Assembly: GCF_000472965.1 (NCBI RefSeq)
Contig: NZ_AXAU01000015.1
Span: 107,256-171,255 of the forward strand
Reading direction: 5' to 3'
DNA from: Bradyrhizobium murdochi
GTDB taxonomy: Bacteria; Pseudomonadota; Alphaproteobacteria; Rhizobiales; Xanthobacteraceae
DNA: 64,000 nucleotides
Under the pieces are notes generated by a model, which worked only from the letters and a program-made list of their open reading frames with translations, searched no databases and had not been told where the DNA came from. Shown in pieces: positions 16,253 through 25,792 of this stretch (position 1 is the stretch's first letter; each line of letters starts with the position of its first letter). Made by a program: the position numbers and the translations under genes.

Positions 16253-17496
16253 GCCGCGTCCACTGTTCCGCCGCCCTGCTCCGACTGCCGCGTGGCTACC
16301 TGGCGCTACTCGTTGGCCAGACCGTGTCGTTGCTGGGCTCCCAAGTGACCATGCTAGCGCTGCCGCTTACCGCGATTACTCTGCTGGGCGCGGGACCCGT
16401 GCAGACCGGGCTGCTGCTGGCTTGCGGTCGGGCGCCGTACCTGGTGGCGGGCCCGTTCGCCGGCGTCATCGTGGACCGCCTCCCGCACCGGTGGATCCTG
16501 TTGATCGCCAACTTGGTAATGGCGGCAACGCTGGCCACGATTCCCCTGCTGGCCGGCCTCGGACACCTCGGAATGGTCCAGCTGTGTACGGCAACGGCGC
16601 TGGTCGGGGTGGCGGCGGTGAACGCCGAGGTGGCCTATCTGGCGTGCGTACCCACGGTGGTGGACCGGACTCGGCTGATCCAGGCGCAGAGTTTGTTAGA
16701 GCTCAGCCAGGCAAGCGCGGTGGCAGTCGGTCCGTTCCTGGCCGGCTGGCTGGTGAGCACGTTCTCCGCGCCGACCGCGATCCTGGCCGACTCGGCCTCT
16801 TTCCTGCTCGCCGCCGCGTTGCTGTCGCTCGTGCCGATGCGCGCGGCCGCCGGCTCAGCGGCCGGGCCGACCCAGCTATTTGGCCAAATGGCCGAAGGGC
16901 TAACCACCGTGTTCGGCACCCCGATTCTGCGGGCAGTCACGTTGGCCACTGGCACCTTCATCTTTTGGTACAACGCATATTCGGCGGTCTTCCTGCTGCA
17001 CCTGACGAAAGATCTGGGTTTGGAGGGCGGGACTGTCGGCATGGTGCTCGGCATCGGTGCACTCGGTGGCGTCGTCGGCGCGGTCACCGCACCGTGGGCG
17101 GGACGCGCGATCGGCCTCGGGCCGGTGCTGATGGTCGCGCTGGCGCTCAGCGCTGGAGGCATGAGCTTGGCGGCGCTTCTCACCCGGCCGTGGTGGGCCG
17201 CGTTAATGTGCGTGGCACTGTCTCAGTTCCTGCTGTCGGTTGGTCAAGGGATTTACAACGTGCAGCAGGTCCCTATTCGATATGCGCTGGCCCCGCACCG
17301 GCTGCAGGGCCGGGTGAACGCGAGCATCCGGAGCGTCGTGTGGGGACTGGCGCCACTGGGCGCGCTGGTCGGCGGCGCGGCGGGTGCCGCATTGGGCCTG
17401 CGTGCCACGTTGCTGGCTAGTAGCGTGCTGGGCGCGGCGTCGGTTCTGTGGATCTGGTGGTCGCCGCTGCGCCACACGCACAGTTTGCATCTCTAA
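16249..17496 (+). CDS. MFS transporter, probable exporter of the pathway product
   Basis: 415 aa starting with GTG that overlaps the sulfotransferase stop (GTGA). About 12 hydrophobic segments, with the MFS loop motif after TM2 'GPFAGVIVDRLPHRWILLIANL'. The sequence type (long Ala/Leu/Gly segments, 'LASSVLGAASVLWIWWSPLR' end) resembles the MFS_3/enterobactin-exporter-like group common in actinobacterial clusters. Exporter function is inferred from context. Confidence 0.85.
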   Translation: MSRVHCSAALLRLPRGYLALLVGQTVSLLGSQVTMLALPLTAITLLGAGPVQTGLLLACGRAPYLVAGPFAGVIVDRLPHRWILLIANLVMAATLATIPLLAGLGHLGMVQLCTATALVGVAAVNAEVAYLACVPTVVDRTRLIQAQSLLELSQASAVAVGPFLAGWLVSTFSAPTAILADSASFLLAAALLSLVPMRAAAGSAAGPTQLFGQMAEGLTTVFGTPILRAVTLATGTFIFWYNAYSAVFLLHLTKDLGLEGGTVGMVLGIGALGGVVGAVTAPWAGRAIGLGPVLMVALALSAGGMSLAALLTRPWWAALMCVALSQFLLSVGQGIYNVQQVPIRYALAPHRLQGRVNASIRSVVWGLAPLGALVGGAAGAALGLRATLLASSVLGAASVLWIWWSPLRHTHSLHL

Positions 17497-17515
17497 CTAG
17501 CAGACAGGACCGCTT

Positions 17516-17719
17516 ATGGAAATCAAAACACTGGACGAGCTTGGCCTTCACCCGCGCCGGCTGACTGTGTGGCGGATCGACGTGCCCGGACCCTGGCCTG
17601 GCGCCCCAACTCGCGGGCGACGGTCTCACGTTGCTTCCACTTCGCGATATCTTCTGCCCTCGCCTCCGTTCAGATGCCTCGGGACAACAAAGATGCCGGA
17701 GAGTAATCTAGTGTCCTGA
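17516..17719 (+). pseudogene. truncated fifth operon gene, cut at IS630
   Basis: ATG 20 bp after the MFS stop; the first ~30 residues (MEIKTLDELGLHPRRLTVWRI) read as a genuine N-terminus, then the sequence becomes low-complexity and runs into the IS630 left end at 17709. The opening faintly resembles condensation/acyltransferase-type proteins (PapA-like), but this is weak. Probably a remnant of a longer gene lost when the IS arrived. Confidence 0.4.
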
Positions 17720-18826
17720 ACCAGAAGTTCGCAACATTGCGCCGTGTTCTGCCGGAGCATTGTAACGGCAGAAGCGCTCGATGGAAGCAAGGATGTCATC
17801 GGCGGATTTGGTCCATCGGAAGGGTTTCGGGTCGGCGTTGTGTCGGTCGATGAACGAAGCGATGTCCGCCCGGAGGGCGGCGACGCTGCGATAGATGCCG
17901 CGTCGGATTTTCTTATCGGTGAGAAGCGCGAAGAAGCGCTCAACCTGATTGAGCCACGACGAGCTTGTCGGGGTCAGGTGTACGTGCCAACGCGGCCTTT
18001 TGGCCAACCATTTTCGGATCAGCGGGGTTTTGTGTGTGGCGTAGTTGTCCATGACGAGATGGACGTCGAGTTCGCGCGGCGCGGCGGCCTCGATCTCGTC
18101 GAGGAACTTGCGGAACTTAGCGGCTCGGTGGCGTCCGTAGCACTTGCCGATCACCCGTCCGGTCGCAATGTCGAGCGCGGCGAACAGCGATGTGGTGCCG
18201 TGCCTTTTGTAGTCATGGCTCCTTCGGGCCGGCTGGCCAGGACGCATTGGCAGCATCGGCTGGCTGCGGTCCAGCGCCTGAATTTGGGACTTCTCATCTA
18301 CACATAGAACGATGGCGTGCTCCGGCGGCGAGACGTAAAGACCCACGACGTCGCGCACCTTGGCCACGAAGTTCGGATCGGTCGAGAGCTTGAACGTCTG
18401 CATCCGGTGCGGCTGGAGCCCGAAGGCCCGCCAGATGCGTTGCACCGTCGACACTGACAGCCCGCTGGCTTTCGCCATGTCGCGGGAGCTCCAATGGGTG
18501 GCGTTCTCGGGGCAGCTCTCCAGCGTCCTGATGATCACCGCTTCGATCCGGGCGTCGTCAATGGTGCGCGGCGCCCCGGAGCGCGGCTCGTCATGCAGCC
18601 CGTCCACGCGCCGCTCCACAAAGCGCCCCCGCCACTTGCCTACGGTCTGCCGGTCCAGCCCCAGCTTGGCCGCCACCTCCGTGTTCTGACCGCCTTCCGC
18701 GCAGGTCAGCACGATCCGCGCTCTCAGAGCCAGCGCCTGCGCCGTCTTCCGCCGCATCGTCAGCGACTGCAGTTCGGCACGCTCGCCATCGCTCAATATC
18801 AGGGGCGCAAGTTGCTGGGCTGCCAT
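17708..18826 (-). CDS. IS630-family transposase
   Basis: 372 aa from ATG 18826, which has a GGAGG ribosome site 6 bp upstream. N-terminal helix-turn-helix ('TEVAAKLGLDRQTVGKWRGRFVERRVDGL') and a second HTH ('SGLSVSTVQRIWRAFGL'), then a DDE domain: 'IVLCVDEKSQIQALDRS' (D), 'DVHLVMDNYATHKTP' (D) and 'TPTSSSWLNQVERFF' (E). Intact. The stop codon lies in the terminal inverted repeat. Confidence 0.93.
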   Translation of the reverse strand: MAAQQLAPLILSDGERAELQSLTMRRKTAQALALRARIVLTCAEGGQNTEVAAKLGLDRQTVGKWRGRFVERRVDGLHDEPRSGAPRTIDDARIEAVIIRTLESCPENATHWSSRDMAKASGLSVSTVQRIWRAFGLQPHRMQTFKLSTDPNFVAKVRDVVGLYVSPPEHAIVLCVDEKSQIQALDRSQPMLPMRPGQPARRSHDYKRHGTTSLFAALDIATGRVIGKCYGRHRAAKFRKFLDEIEAAAPRELDVHLVMDNYATHKTPLIRKWLAKRPRWHVHLTPTSSSWLNQVERFFALLTDKKIRRGIYRSVAALRADIASFIDRHNADPKPFRWTKSADDILASIERFCRYNAPAEHGAMLRTSGSGH

Positions 18827-18920
18827 CAGATCCTCCGTCGCTGTTGCAACCGCCATCTCTGGCACAGCGACGCGAATCTACTGCGAACCTATGATTGCGA
18901 ACTTGTGACTCAGGACACTA
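17709..18920 (-). mobile_element. IS630-family insertion sequence, complete
   Basis: About 1.2 kb with terminal inverted repeats beginning GTGTCCTGA (left) and ending TCAGGACAC (right), flanked by TA on both sides (17709-17710 and 18919-18920), the TA target duplication typical of IS630/Tc1. Contains one intact transposase gene. It terminates the NifA-type operon. Confidence 0.9.
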
Positions 18921-19472
18921 GCTGCCCATCGACTTCATCTCATAGACGATCGGTCTAAGCCCCGATCATCTAAGGCGGAATCGATGGGATCGCTTGCGCT
19001 TTAAGGAGCCCGCCCTTCCTCGCCGTATTGCACGTCGCCAGGATGGGCAGGACAGCAGATCCTCAGTGCCGATGGACTCTAGCAGTTCGCACTGATCAGT
19101 GAAGTTAGCCCAACGTTCGACTTTACCTCAGCAACTCCGATTCGTCTGAGACCCGCTCCTGAAAGCGAATCCCGAAGCGGGACGAATGTGATGCATCAAG
19201 TTGTAGACGCGGGCGGCGGCGAACTGAACCGACGCCAGCTGTGCAAGCGGGCCACCGCCACGCGAGACTCCGATCCGTACCCTTCTTCGCAGAAGGCGCA
19301 ATGATGACGCGCAGAACAACCTGAGAGCTCCGCTCCAAAATCGACTGCCGCTCAATGGCTTGGACAGCTCTTCACGGACGACCGCCGGGGACCAAGCCAT
19401 AGGGGCCGACACTTGTGCGGGTCGGAGTTAGTTCCTGCCGCACGCACACCAAAAAACCCTTTCGATGAGCAC
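18921..19472. other. no recognisable gene
   Basis: About 550 bp right of the IS630 copy; no coding frame with family features, RNA or clear repeat was found. Confidence 0.4.
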
Positions 19473-19670
19473 CTAAGCTGGTGGAAGCGATACCTCTTCT
19501 CGAGTCATCGTCTGCGCATCGTAAATTCTGATCTGAAGCATTGGAAAGCGCTTCTTCAGATCTTCTGCCCCTGTCTTTGCTCCGACCTTGGTCATAAATT
19601 CGGCTTTCAATCGACCATCCACTTCGAGCGCGTAGCCTGACGTGGGCAGTTTGTGGGCGGCAGCAACCAT
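19473..19670 (-). CDS. small conserved-looking hypothetical protein
   Basis: 65 aa from ATG 19670. Hydrophilic product with a 'GRLKAEFMTKVGAKTGAEDLKKRFPMLQIRIYDA' body that looks like the short hypothetical proteins scattered in Bradyrhizobium genomes. No strong ribosome site. Function unknown. Confidence 0.4.
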   Translation of the reverse strand: MVAAAHKLPTSGYALEVDGRLKAEFMTKVGAKTGAEDLKKRFPMLQIRIYDAQTMTREEVSLPPA

Positions 19671-20439
19671 TTCGTGTCTCGTCTCGCATTGCGATTGTGG
19701 AGGAGAATAGCCTAGCGTGAGTCGCTCAAATCGCGCCAGCGGCACTGTGTGAATCGTCGCGAAGCGGTAGTTTATGAGCAAATTGGCCTTCCGACCTTCG
19801 GTAGTTCGGGGAATCCCCTTATTTCTTCGTAGAGACAAGAACGAATGGATGCCGCACCTTCAATTCGCGGCCTTGCCATAGGAATTGCACACCGTGGATA
19901 CTGATGATGCACACCGCGGATATCGAACATGGCCGCCGACGATGGGAAAGCGCTTGCAGCCAGCGATGGAGCGGTCGGGCCCACACTAAAAGCGCCAAGG
20001 TCACGAAGCTTGCCGCAACGAACATGAGTAAGAGCTCACGAGGCCGAATTTGCGGAGGGACCTGGATGGCTATCTCGTCGAATTCGCCGCGCTGCCCGCC
20101 GGATCAGCAGCGCCCGGCTGTGGTGGTGTAGCCGACTAATTCAAGCGGACCTTCAGTTACCGATGCACGGCAGACAAAGTTCCTATAGATCGCCATCCGT
20201 GAATCCCGGTCCGGGAGCTGAACTTCAGTTGTACTTTTGAGGTCATTATCGCATTTCGAGGTGCGAACCCTTCATGTCCGGAAGGCGATATGGACGCACG
20301 CAACAACGACGATCGGCAAAGATGGATAGGAGAGAAATCGAAGATCTGCTCGGTTTTGGCTTCCACAGAACGGATACAACCAAACACGAAGGCCTATTCG
20401 CTGGAGGCTCACGACCACCGCGACTTTCGCCCTGCCCGC
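19671..20439. other. no recognisable gene
   Basis: Roughly 770 bp between the small hypothetical gene and glmS. Overlapping short frames on both strands have no ribosome sites or family resemblance. Confidence 0.4.
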
Positions 20440-22266
20440 CTATTCTACGGTCACCGATTTCGCGAGATTGCGTGGCTGATCGACGTCCGCTCCCATTACG
20501 ACAGCGGTATAGTAGGCCAAGAGCTGCACCGGAACGGCATAGACCATGGGTGTAAAGGTTGCCGCCATGTCTGGCAGCACAAGGGTCACGAGCGAATCCA
20601 CCGTCGCTTCCGAAGCCCCTGTCGCATCGGTCATCAGGATGATGTTGCCACCACGAGCGGCGACTTCCTGCATGTTTGAGACGGTTTTTTCGAAAACCCG
20701 GTCGTAAGGAGCGATCACCACCACCGGCATGCTCTCGTCAATCAGCGCAATCGGGCCATGCTTGAGCTCGCCGGCGGCATAGCCCTCGGCGTGGATATAG
20801 GAGACTTCCTTCAGCTTGAGCGCGCCCTCCAGCGCCAAGGGGAACGACGTGCCGCGGCCGAGATAGAGCACAGCGCTCGATTTGGCGATATCGCGCGCGA
20901 GCTTCTCGATCTGCGGTTCGATCGCGAACGCCGCAGCGATCAGCCGCGGAACTTCGATCAGCTCACCCACGAGCTTCAATTCATCGATGTCGGACAATTC
21001 TCCGCGCCCTTTGCCTGCGGCGACCGCAAGGGCGGCCATCACCATCAGCTGACAAGTGAAAGCTTTGGTCGAGGCGACGCCGATTTCCGGACCCGCCAGT
21101 GTCGGCAGCACGGTTTCGCTCTCGCGCGCAATCGTCGACGTCGGCACGTTGACCACAGAAACCGTGTGCAGCCCCTGCGCCTTGGCATAGCGCAACGCGG
21201 CCAGCGTGTCGGCGGTCTCGCCAGACTGCGAGATGACGATCGCAAGATCCCCCTTGCGCAAAGGCGCTTCGCGGTATCGGAGTTCAGAGGCGACATCGAT
21301 CTCGACCGGTATACGCGCCAGCCGCTCGAACCAATACTTGGCGACGTGACCGGCATAGCTTGCGGTACCGCAAGCCGTGATCGAGATGCGCCTAATGTCA
21401 TTGAAGTCGAATGGCAGTTCGAACGGCAGCGCGATTCGCTTTGCGGTCATATCAACATAACGCGCGAGCGTCTGCCCGACCACTTCCCGCTGTTCGTGAA
21501 TTTCCTTAGCCATGAAGTGGCGATAATTCGCTTTGTCTACCAGGAGCGATGACGCGCCGGACTTCAGCTTGTCCCGGTGGACGACGGCGCCTTTCGAATC
21601 ATAGATGACGCAGATCGTGCGGGTAAGCACGGCGCAGTCGCCGTCTTCAAGATAGGTGATTTTATCGGTGAAGGGCGCGAGCGCGATAGCATCCGATCCC
21701 AAATACATTTCGCCGTCGCCATGTCCGATCGCGAGCGGCGACCCCCTGCGCGCGCCGATCATGAGATCGTTATGACCTTTGAACAGGAATGCCAGCGCGA
21801 ACGCGCCGCGCAGCCGCGGCAGCAACGCTTTCACTGCGTCCTGCGGCGAGTAGCCATGCTTTAGATAGGATTCGACGAGATGCACCACCACCTCGGTATC
21901 GGTCTCCGAGGCGAAGTTAGCGCCATTCTGCTCTAGCTCAGCGCGCAGCTCGCGGAAATTCTCGATGATCCCGTTATGGACGACGGCGACATTGTCCGTC
22001 ATATGCGGATGGGCGTTGCGCTCAGTCGGCTTGCCATGGGTGGCCCAGCGCGTATGACCGATACCGGCATGACCCGACAGCAGATCGCCGCGTAGCCGCG
22101 CCTCGAGTTTTTTCAGCTTGCCCTGGGCACGCCGGCGCTCGAGATGGTCGCCTTCAAGCGTCGCGACGCCTGCGGAGTCGTAGCCACGATATTCCAGTCG
22201 TTTGAGTGACTCGACCAGCTGCCCCGCCACTGGGCCGCGCCCGAGGATGCCGACAATCCCGCACAT
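20440..22266 (-). CDS. glmS: glutamine-fructose-6-phosphate aminotransferase (GlmS/NodM)
   Basis: 608 aa from ATG 22266, so that the catalytic N-terminal Cys follows Met (MCGIVGILGRG); a TTG nine bases upstream is rejected for that reason. N-terminal class-II glutaminase domain ('YDSAGVATL', 'GHTRWATHGKPTERNAHPH') and two C-terminal SIS isomerase domains ('SITACGTASYAGHVAKYW', 'ISQSGETADTLAALRYAK', 'GRGTSFPLALEGALKLKEVSYIHAEGYAAGELKHGPIALI'). Makes glucosamine-6-phosphate for peptidoglycan and, in symbiosis islands (NodM), Nod factor. No nod box was recognised upstream, so NodM identity is not proven. Confidence 0.95.
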   Translation of the reverse strand: MCGIVGILGRGPVAGQLVESLKRLEYRGYDSAGVATLEGDHLERRRAQGKLKKLEARLRGDLLSGHAGIGHTRWATHGKPTERNAHPHMTDNVAVVHNGIIENFRELRAELEQNGANFASETDTEVVVHLVESYLKHGYSPQDAVKALLPRLRGAFALAFLFKGHNDLMIGARRGSPLAIGHGDGEMYLGSDAIALAPFTDKITYLEDGDCAVLTRTICVIYDSKGAVVHRDKLKSGASSLLVDKANYRHFMAKEIHEQREVVGQTLARYVDMTAKRIALPFELPFDFNDIRRISITACGTASYAGHVAKYWFERLARIPVEIDVASELRYREAPLRKGDLAIVISQSGETADTLAALRYAKAQGLHTVSVVNVPTSTIARESETVLPTLAGPEIGVASTKAFTCQLMVMAALAVAAGKGRGELSDIDELKLVGELIEVPRLIAAAFAIEPQIEKLARDIAKSSAVLYLGRGTSFPLALEGALKLKEVSYIHAEGYAAGELKHGPIALIDESMPVVVIAPYDRVFEKTVSNMQEVAARGGNIILMTDATGASEATVDSLVTLVLPDMAATFTPMVYAVPVQLLAYYTAVVMGADVDQPRNLAKSVTVE

Positions 22267-22499
22267 GCCGATCAATGCCCTCCAGCCTCAAGGAAATCAT
22301 CTTCAAAACCGCAGAAATTTCTTAACCAAATTCACTGGTCTGAAGGTACTCAATAGTCATTGCGGATGGCGACGCCGTTAGCGGTTCAACTCTGGAATTC
22401 GCTGTCGGAGCAGTTTAGCCTCGCCGCATGCACACGCGTGCTAGGTCTTAGAAGTTTCAACCAACATCGGTTCGCCCAGCGCCGCCTTGGCGAGCACAA

Positions 22500-22760
22500 T
22501 CAAATACCAGTAGGAAGCGGAGCAAGCGCAGCAAACGAACTGAGGGTTTCGAGGTGAGCCAAATACTCAGGCGCCAGTCCATGGTCCCGTGCGACAGCGA
22601 GCGATGGCGCAAACAGACTCTTTGTCCGGTAGCGAAGATAGCAATCGTAGTCGCAATAAGGCTCATTGGTGGAGATATCTCGCTGGTAGCGTGATCCCAG
22701 CGATCGACGACACTCGGTGCAAATCGACGGACCGCGTGCCGTCCTGCGATAGAACTTCAT
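22500..22760 (-). CDS. small cysteine-rich hypothetical protein (zinc-ribbon-like)
   Basis: 86 aa from ATG 22760. Contains two cysteine pairs, 'CTEC' and 'CDYDC', about 25 residues apart, which could coordinate zinc. No family recognised. Stands alone between glmS and the ferritin-like gene. Confidence 0.5.
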   Translation of the reverse strand: MKFYRRTARGPSICTECRRSLGSRYQRDISTNEPYCDYDCYLRYRTKSLFAPSLAVARDHGLAPEYLAHLETLSSFAALAPLPTGI

Positions 22761-23576
22761 AATCGTCGGTGACCTCGTCTTGCTTCCGTGCGCGAGAGCC
22801 ATTCAGGACGCTCGGGCCCGATTCTCGACGAGACTAAAACGATTGCGTTTGATGGCTCAATTCTACGTACGTAAACCTTCGATATTGAAACGGTTTGGAA
22901 AGCTATACGAAGGTTTGTAATCCGCCCCTCCTCCGTTAGTACTGATGTCAGCGGTCCGCCTTGCGCGGCCAGCTTGCGCGATCGCGGTTAGCGGAAAACA
23001 GTTTGTCATGAACAGCCTCGCGCACCTGCCGTGCCGCCTAGGCACGCGTGGTCTATTCCAGAGTTAGACGCCAAGTTGTTCATGGGTCGCTCAGTGCCTC
23101 GACACAAAGGTTTTTATGATTGTTGGCATTTCCAAGAGGGCTGGCTGCTCAGGAGGGACCGCACTTCGATGCTGCGCGGCGCGCCAGGCTGGTGCCTAAA
23201 TGAGGCCGCATGTTGAGAGTCAACACCGCCGCGAAGTACCGTTGCATTGATTTAATCGAAGATACTTGCCGGAGCGCCCGCCAGCAGTTGACGTGAGCGG
23301 TTTGTGAAAAAAGCCATGCGACGCTGTCCTCAACAGTACACTCGGATTCGTATTGGTGATCGAGTTGGTTGAGATCAATGACAGCCGCGCTGGGCTTCTA
23401 ATGAGCCAGTTAAGGCGACGCTTCTGGCTAGTCTGAAGTGGTGCGGCCTGGAATTGCATCCCACCAAAACAAGCAGGCGACAGCATCTGTGTGTAGCTAA
23501 TATGCTTTGCGAGCGTTCGGGAGGAAAAAATGCGTCTGCCAGACCGCTCGTAGCGTTCGTGATTCGGAGGAGTCGG
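22761..23576. other. intergenic, no recognisable gene
   Basis: About 800 bp upstream of the ferritin-like gene. No rpoN, nod or tts box recognised; a GGCC-N5-TTGC-like string near 23443 has one base too few between GG and GC for RpoN. Confidence 0.4.
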
Positions 23577-24353
23577 ATGATCACGCCGGTTCGACGGAAT
23601 TGGAGTCCCAAAGAATTGTTCAATGCTCTGACGCCGGTGATGTTCACCGCCGAGCCATCAGTTCTGCGCGCGCGTTGGAGAAAGTTGTGGCCAGAACTGT
23701 ATACTGAATATGACGCGAGGCATCTGAAAAAGGAGCTGTCCGTCCGCAACTTGATCGCTACCGAGGAAGCGGCGGCATTCTTTGATGCCTGGGCCATGGA
23801 CGAGGAGCGTCACGCCGAGGGCTTTATACAGATCATGGAGCTCGTCGCTGATGGATCCGAAAAGGATCTTTGGGAAAGATTGGACGCTCGATCGCACAAT
23901 TTTAGTGCAATCAATGAATACCTGAAAGACGAATTCTCCGTGATGGTTATGATAGCCTTTGATGAAATGTGCACCTGCCATGCCTATGCTGCGGATAAGG
24001 GTTTTTATGCAGGACTTGGGAGCGATAGATTCGTTCGTTGGCTAAGGGAAGTGACTGCCGACGAGGCAGTTCACTCGGTGAACGCGGTTAACGTTATCCG
24101 CGCCCGATACTCCGATCGCATCCGCGAAGTCGGCACAATCCTCGACGGCCTCACCACCGGTGTCGTCGATGAGTCGGACTATGGCGGGACCTTCGTTCTG
24201 GATTACTTCGGCGAGAAGTACACGAAGGAGATGCTAGCCAACTGCCGCGCCACAATCCTGAGAAATGTTGCCAAGCCGCTCACGACCCAGAGCGAGACGG
24301 ACGGAGCGGTCGGCCAAGTTGAACTCAACGCCTTCGCACCCGCCGCAGAGTGA
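23577..24353 (+). CDS. ferritin-like diiron protein
   Basis: 258 aa from ATG 23577, which has a strong GGAGG ribosome site. Helical protein with two carboxylate/histidine motifs: 'TEEAAAFFDAWAMDEERHAEGF' (E...ExxH) and 'FDEMCTCHAY...TADEAVHSVNAV' (E...ExxH), the four-helix diiron pattern of ferritin-like oxidases and hydroxylases. Substrate unknown; could be an N- or C-oxygenase of a small-molecule pathway. No co-oriented neighbour. Confidence 0.75.
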   Translation: MITPVRRNWSPKELFNALTPVMFTAEPSVLRARWRKLWPELYTEYDARHLKKELSVRNLIATEEAAAFFDAWAMDEERHAEGFIQIMELVADGSEKDLWERLDARSHNFSAINEYLKDEFSVMVMIAFDEMCTCHAYAADKGFYAGLGSDRFVRWLREVTADEAVHSVNAVNVIRARYSDRIREVGTILDGLTTGVVDESDYGGTFVLDYFGEKYTKEMLANCRATILRNVAKPLTTQSETDGAVGQVELNAFAPAAE

Positions 24354-24678
24354 TTCCCGCGCCCAGCTTGCTCCTTCGGCTCGTACATGAGCGTCTGCCG
24401 CACAGCGGAACAACGAACGTCAAAAGAACGCGGTCGCTTCAGTAGTCGATGGATTGATCGTTATGCTGTTTCGGCCTTCCACCTCGCTGAGTTCTCTAGA
24501 CCAAAATTCCGCCAGACCTTGGATCAGCGACCGTTGGCCTCTAGGTCGTGTGGTCCTGTAGTCCAGCATTTTTTGTTCGGCTAGCGGTCGAATAAAATCG
24601 TCGAAATCAATAATCTAAGAAAATTCGCTGAGTGGAGCAGAGGTCCGACGTCAGGGCCCCCAATAGGCCCTAGACCAT
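24354..24678. other. no recognisable gene
   Basis: About 325 bp, AT-richer than surroundings, no feature recognised. Confidence 0.4.
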
Positions 24679-25792
24679 TCATCCTTTCACGGATGCTGAC
24701 ATTGCAGCGATTGATGACACAAACGCCTCGGCTACATCTACGCGCGAGCATTGAATGCGCTCGTTCAATCGACCGGCTGGGCGGAGATCGATCTCGCCAT
24801 AGAGACAGATGGGCAACCGCCTGTTGTTCTTAAACCGCCGGTCTGGACCTCCCTTGCGGTTCACGTAACGCCAGATCTGGTCCACGACAGTTGCGTCCAT
24901 GGGCGGCGCTTCCTCCTCAATAAAACGAGTATGTCGGAAAGTGACTTCAACATCGCTGTAGCTAAATCCAGCGACAGCATTACCAGCGGTGACCAGAATT
25001 ACGTCGGGCGTCAAATATATCGTTTCTTTCCCGGCTGGGAGCTTGAGAAAGTTCATGTTGGTGGTGACAAGCGGCGGATTACCGGTGGCCAAGTGGATTT
25101 GCTTTCGTTCTATTAACTTCGATGCGCCCGCGTTTCCTTCCCAGTCGGCTTCCTGTTTCTCTAATGGAACATTCCAAATGCGACCGCAACGCGCCATCTC
25201 ACTAATCGCGTGGGTCAAAGCCTCAAACCGCTCGGATTGATCCGCAGATAGCTCGTAGTCGAGCAACAAAGTGCTTGACTGGCGTCCGTGAAGGACGAGC
25301 GATCCAAGAACGAGTACCGATCCGGCAGCCATCGTGAATGCGGCTATTGGTGGAATGGCCGCCCCCGAACCGCCGATCATGGTGGCAGCGACGACAAACA
25401 GCGACGAGACGATGGCGATCCATACCTTGTACGTTCGCCATCGCGATTCGCAGGCTGCCAGTGTCTGCGCAATCTCAACTGTCGAATTTGCAACCAATTG
25501 ATCGATAGGCGCGCTATCGATGACAGTAGTGCCGGGATCATCGAAGGGCGTTGGCTGTCGCGCAGCTGTATTGTTGATATCCGGTAGTGGAGGAGGCGGT
25601 CCGCCTGTGGAGTAAGGCTGATAGGTGGACCACGAAATTCCTGATCCGGGCACACCGACTGTTGTTCTCGTGCGGTGCTGTCCAACGGTGTAATGGGGCC
25701 CACGCGGGCCGAGCGAGGCGCTTGCCCCGCTCCCGCTCAAATTCAGTCGGACGCCGGGAATGATCTTGAAACTGAAACCTAAATGCCAGCAA
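24679..25792 (-). pseudogene. DUF4236 membrane protein, frameshifted near the start
   Basis: The long frame (24679-25740) begins inside the DUF4236 domain: 'LNLSGSGASASLGPRGPHYTVGQHRTRTTVGVPGSGISW'. Upstream codons in the same frame read FSFKIIPGVRLNLSGSG but have no ATG, while another frame supplies MLAFRFQ just before it. Joining the two restores the canonical DUF4236 N-terminus, so a small indel near 25765 is inferred. The rest has two adjacent transmembrane segments (about residues 105-150) and a ~200-residue C-terminal domain. Either a recent pseudogene or translated from TTG 25740. Confidence 0.6.

Noticed and set aside
22267..22500. nod box upstream of glmS
   Set aside because: No ATC/GAT repeat pattern matching a nod box could be made out; only a generic intergenic region.
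23425..23455. Possible RpoN promoter before the ferritin-like gene
   Set aside because: GG to GC spacing is one base short and the -24 element is poor.
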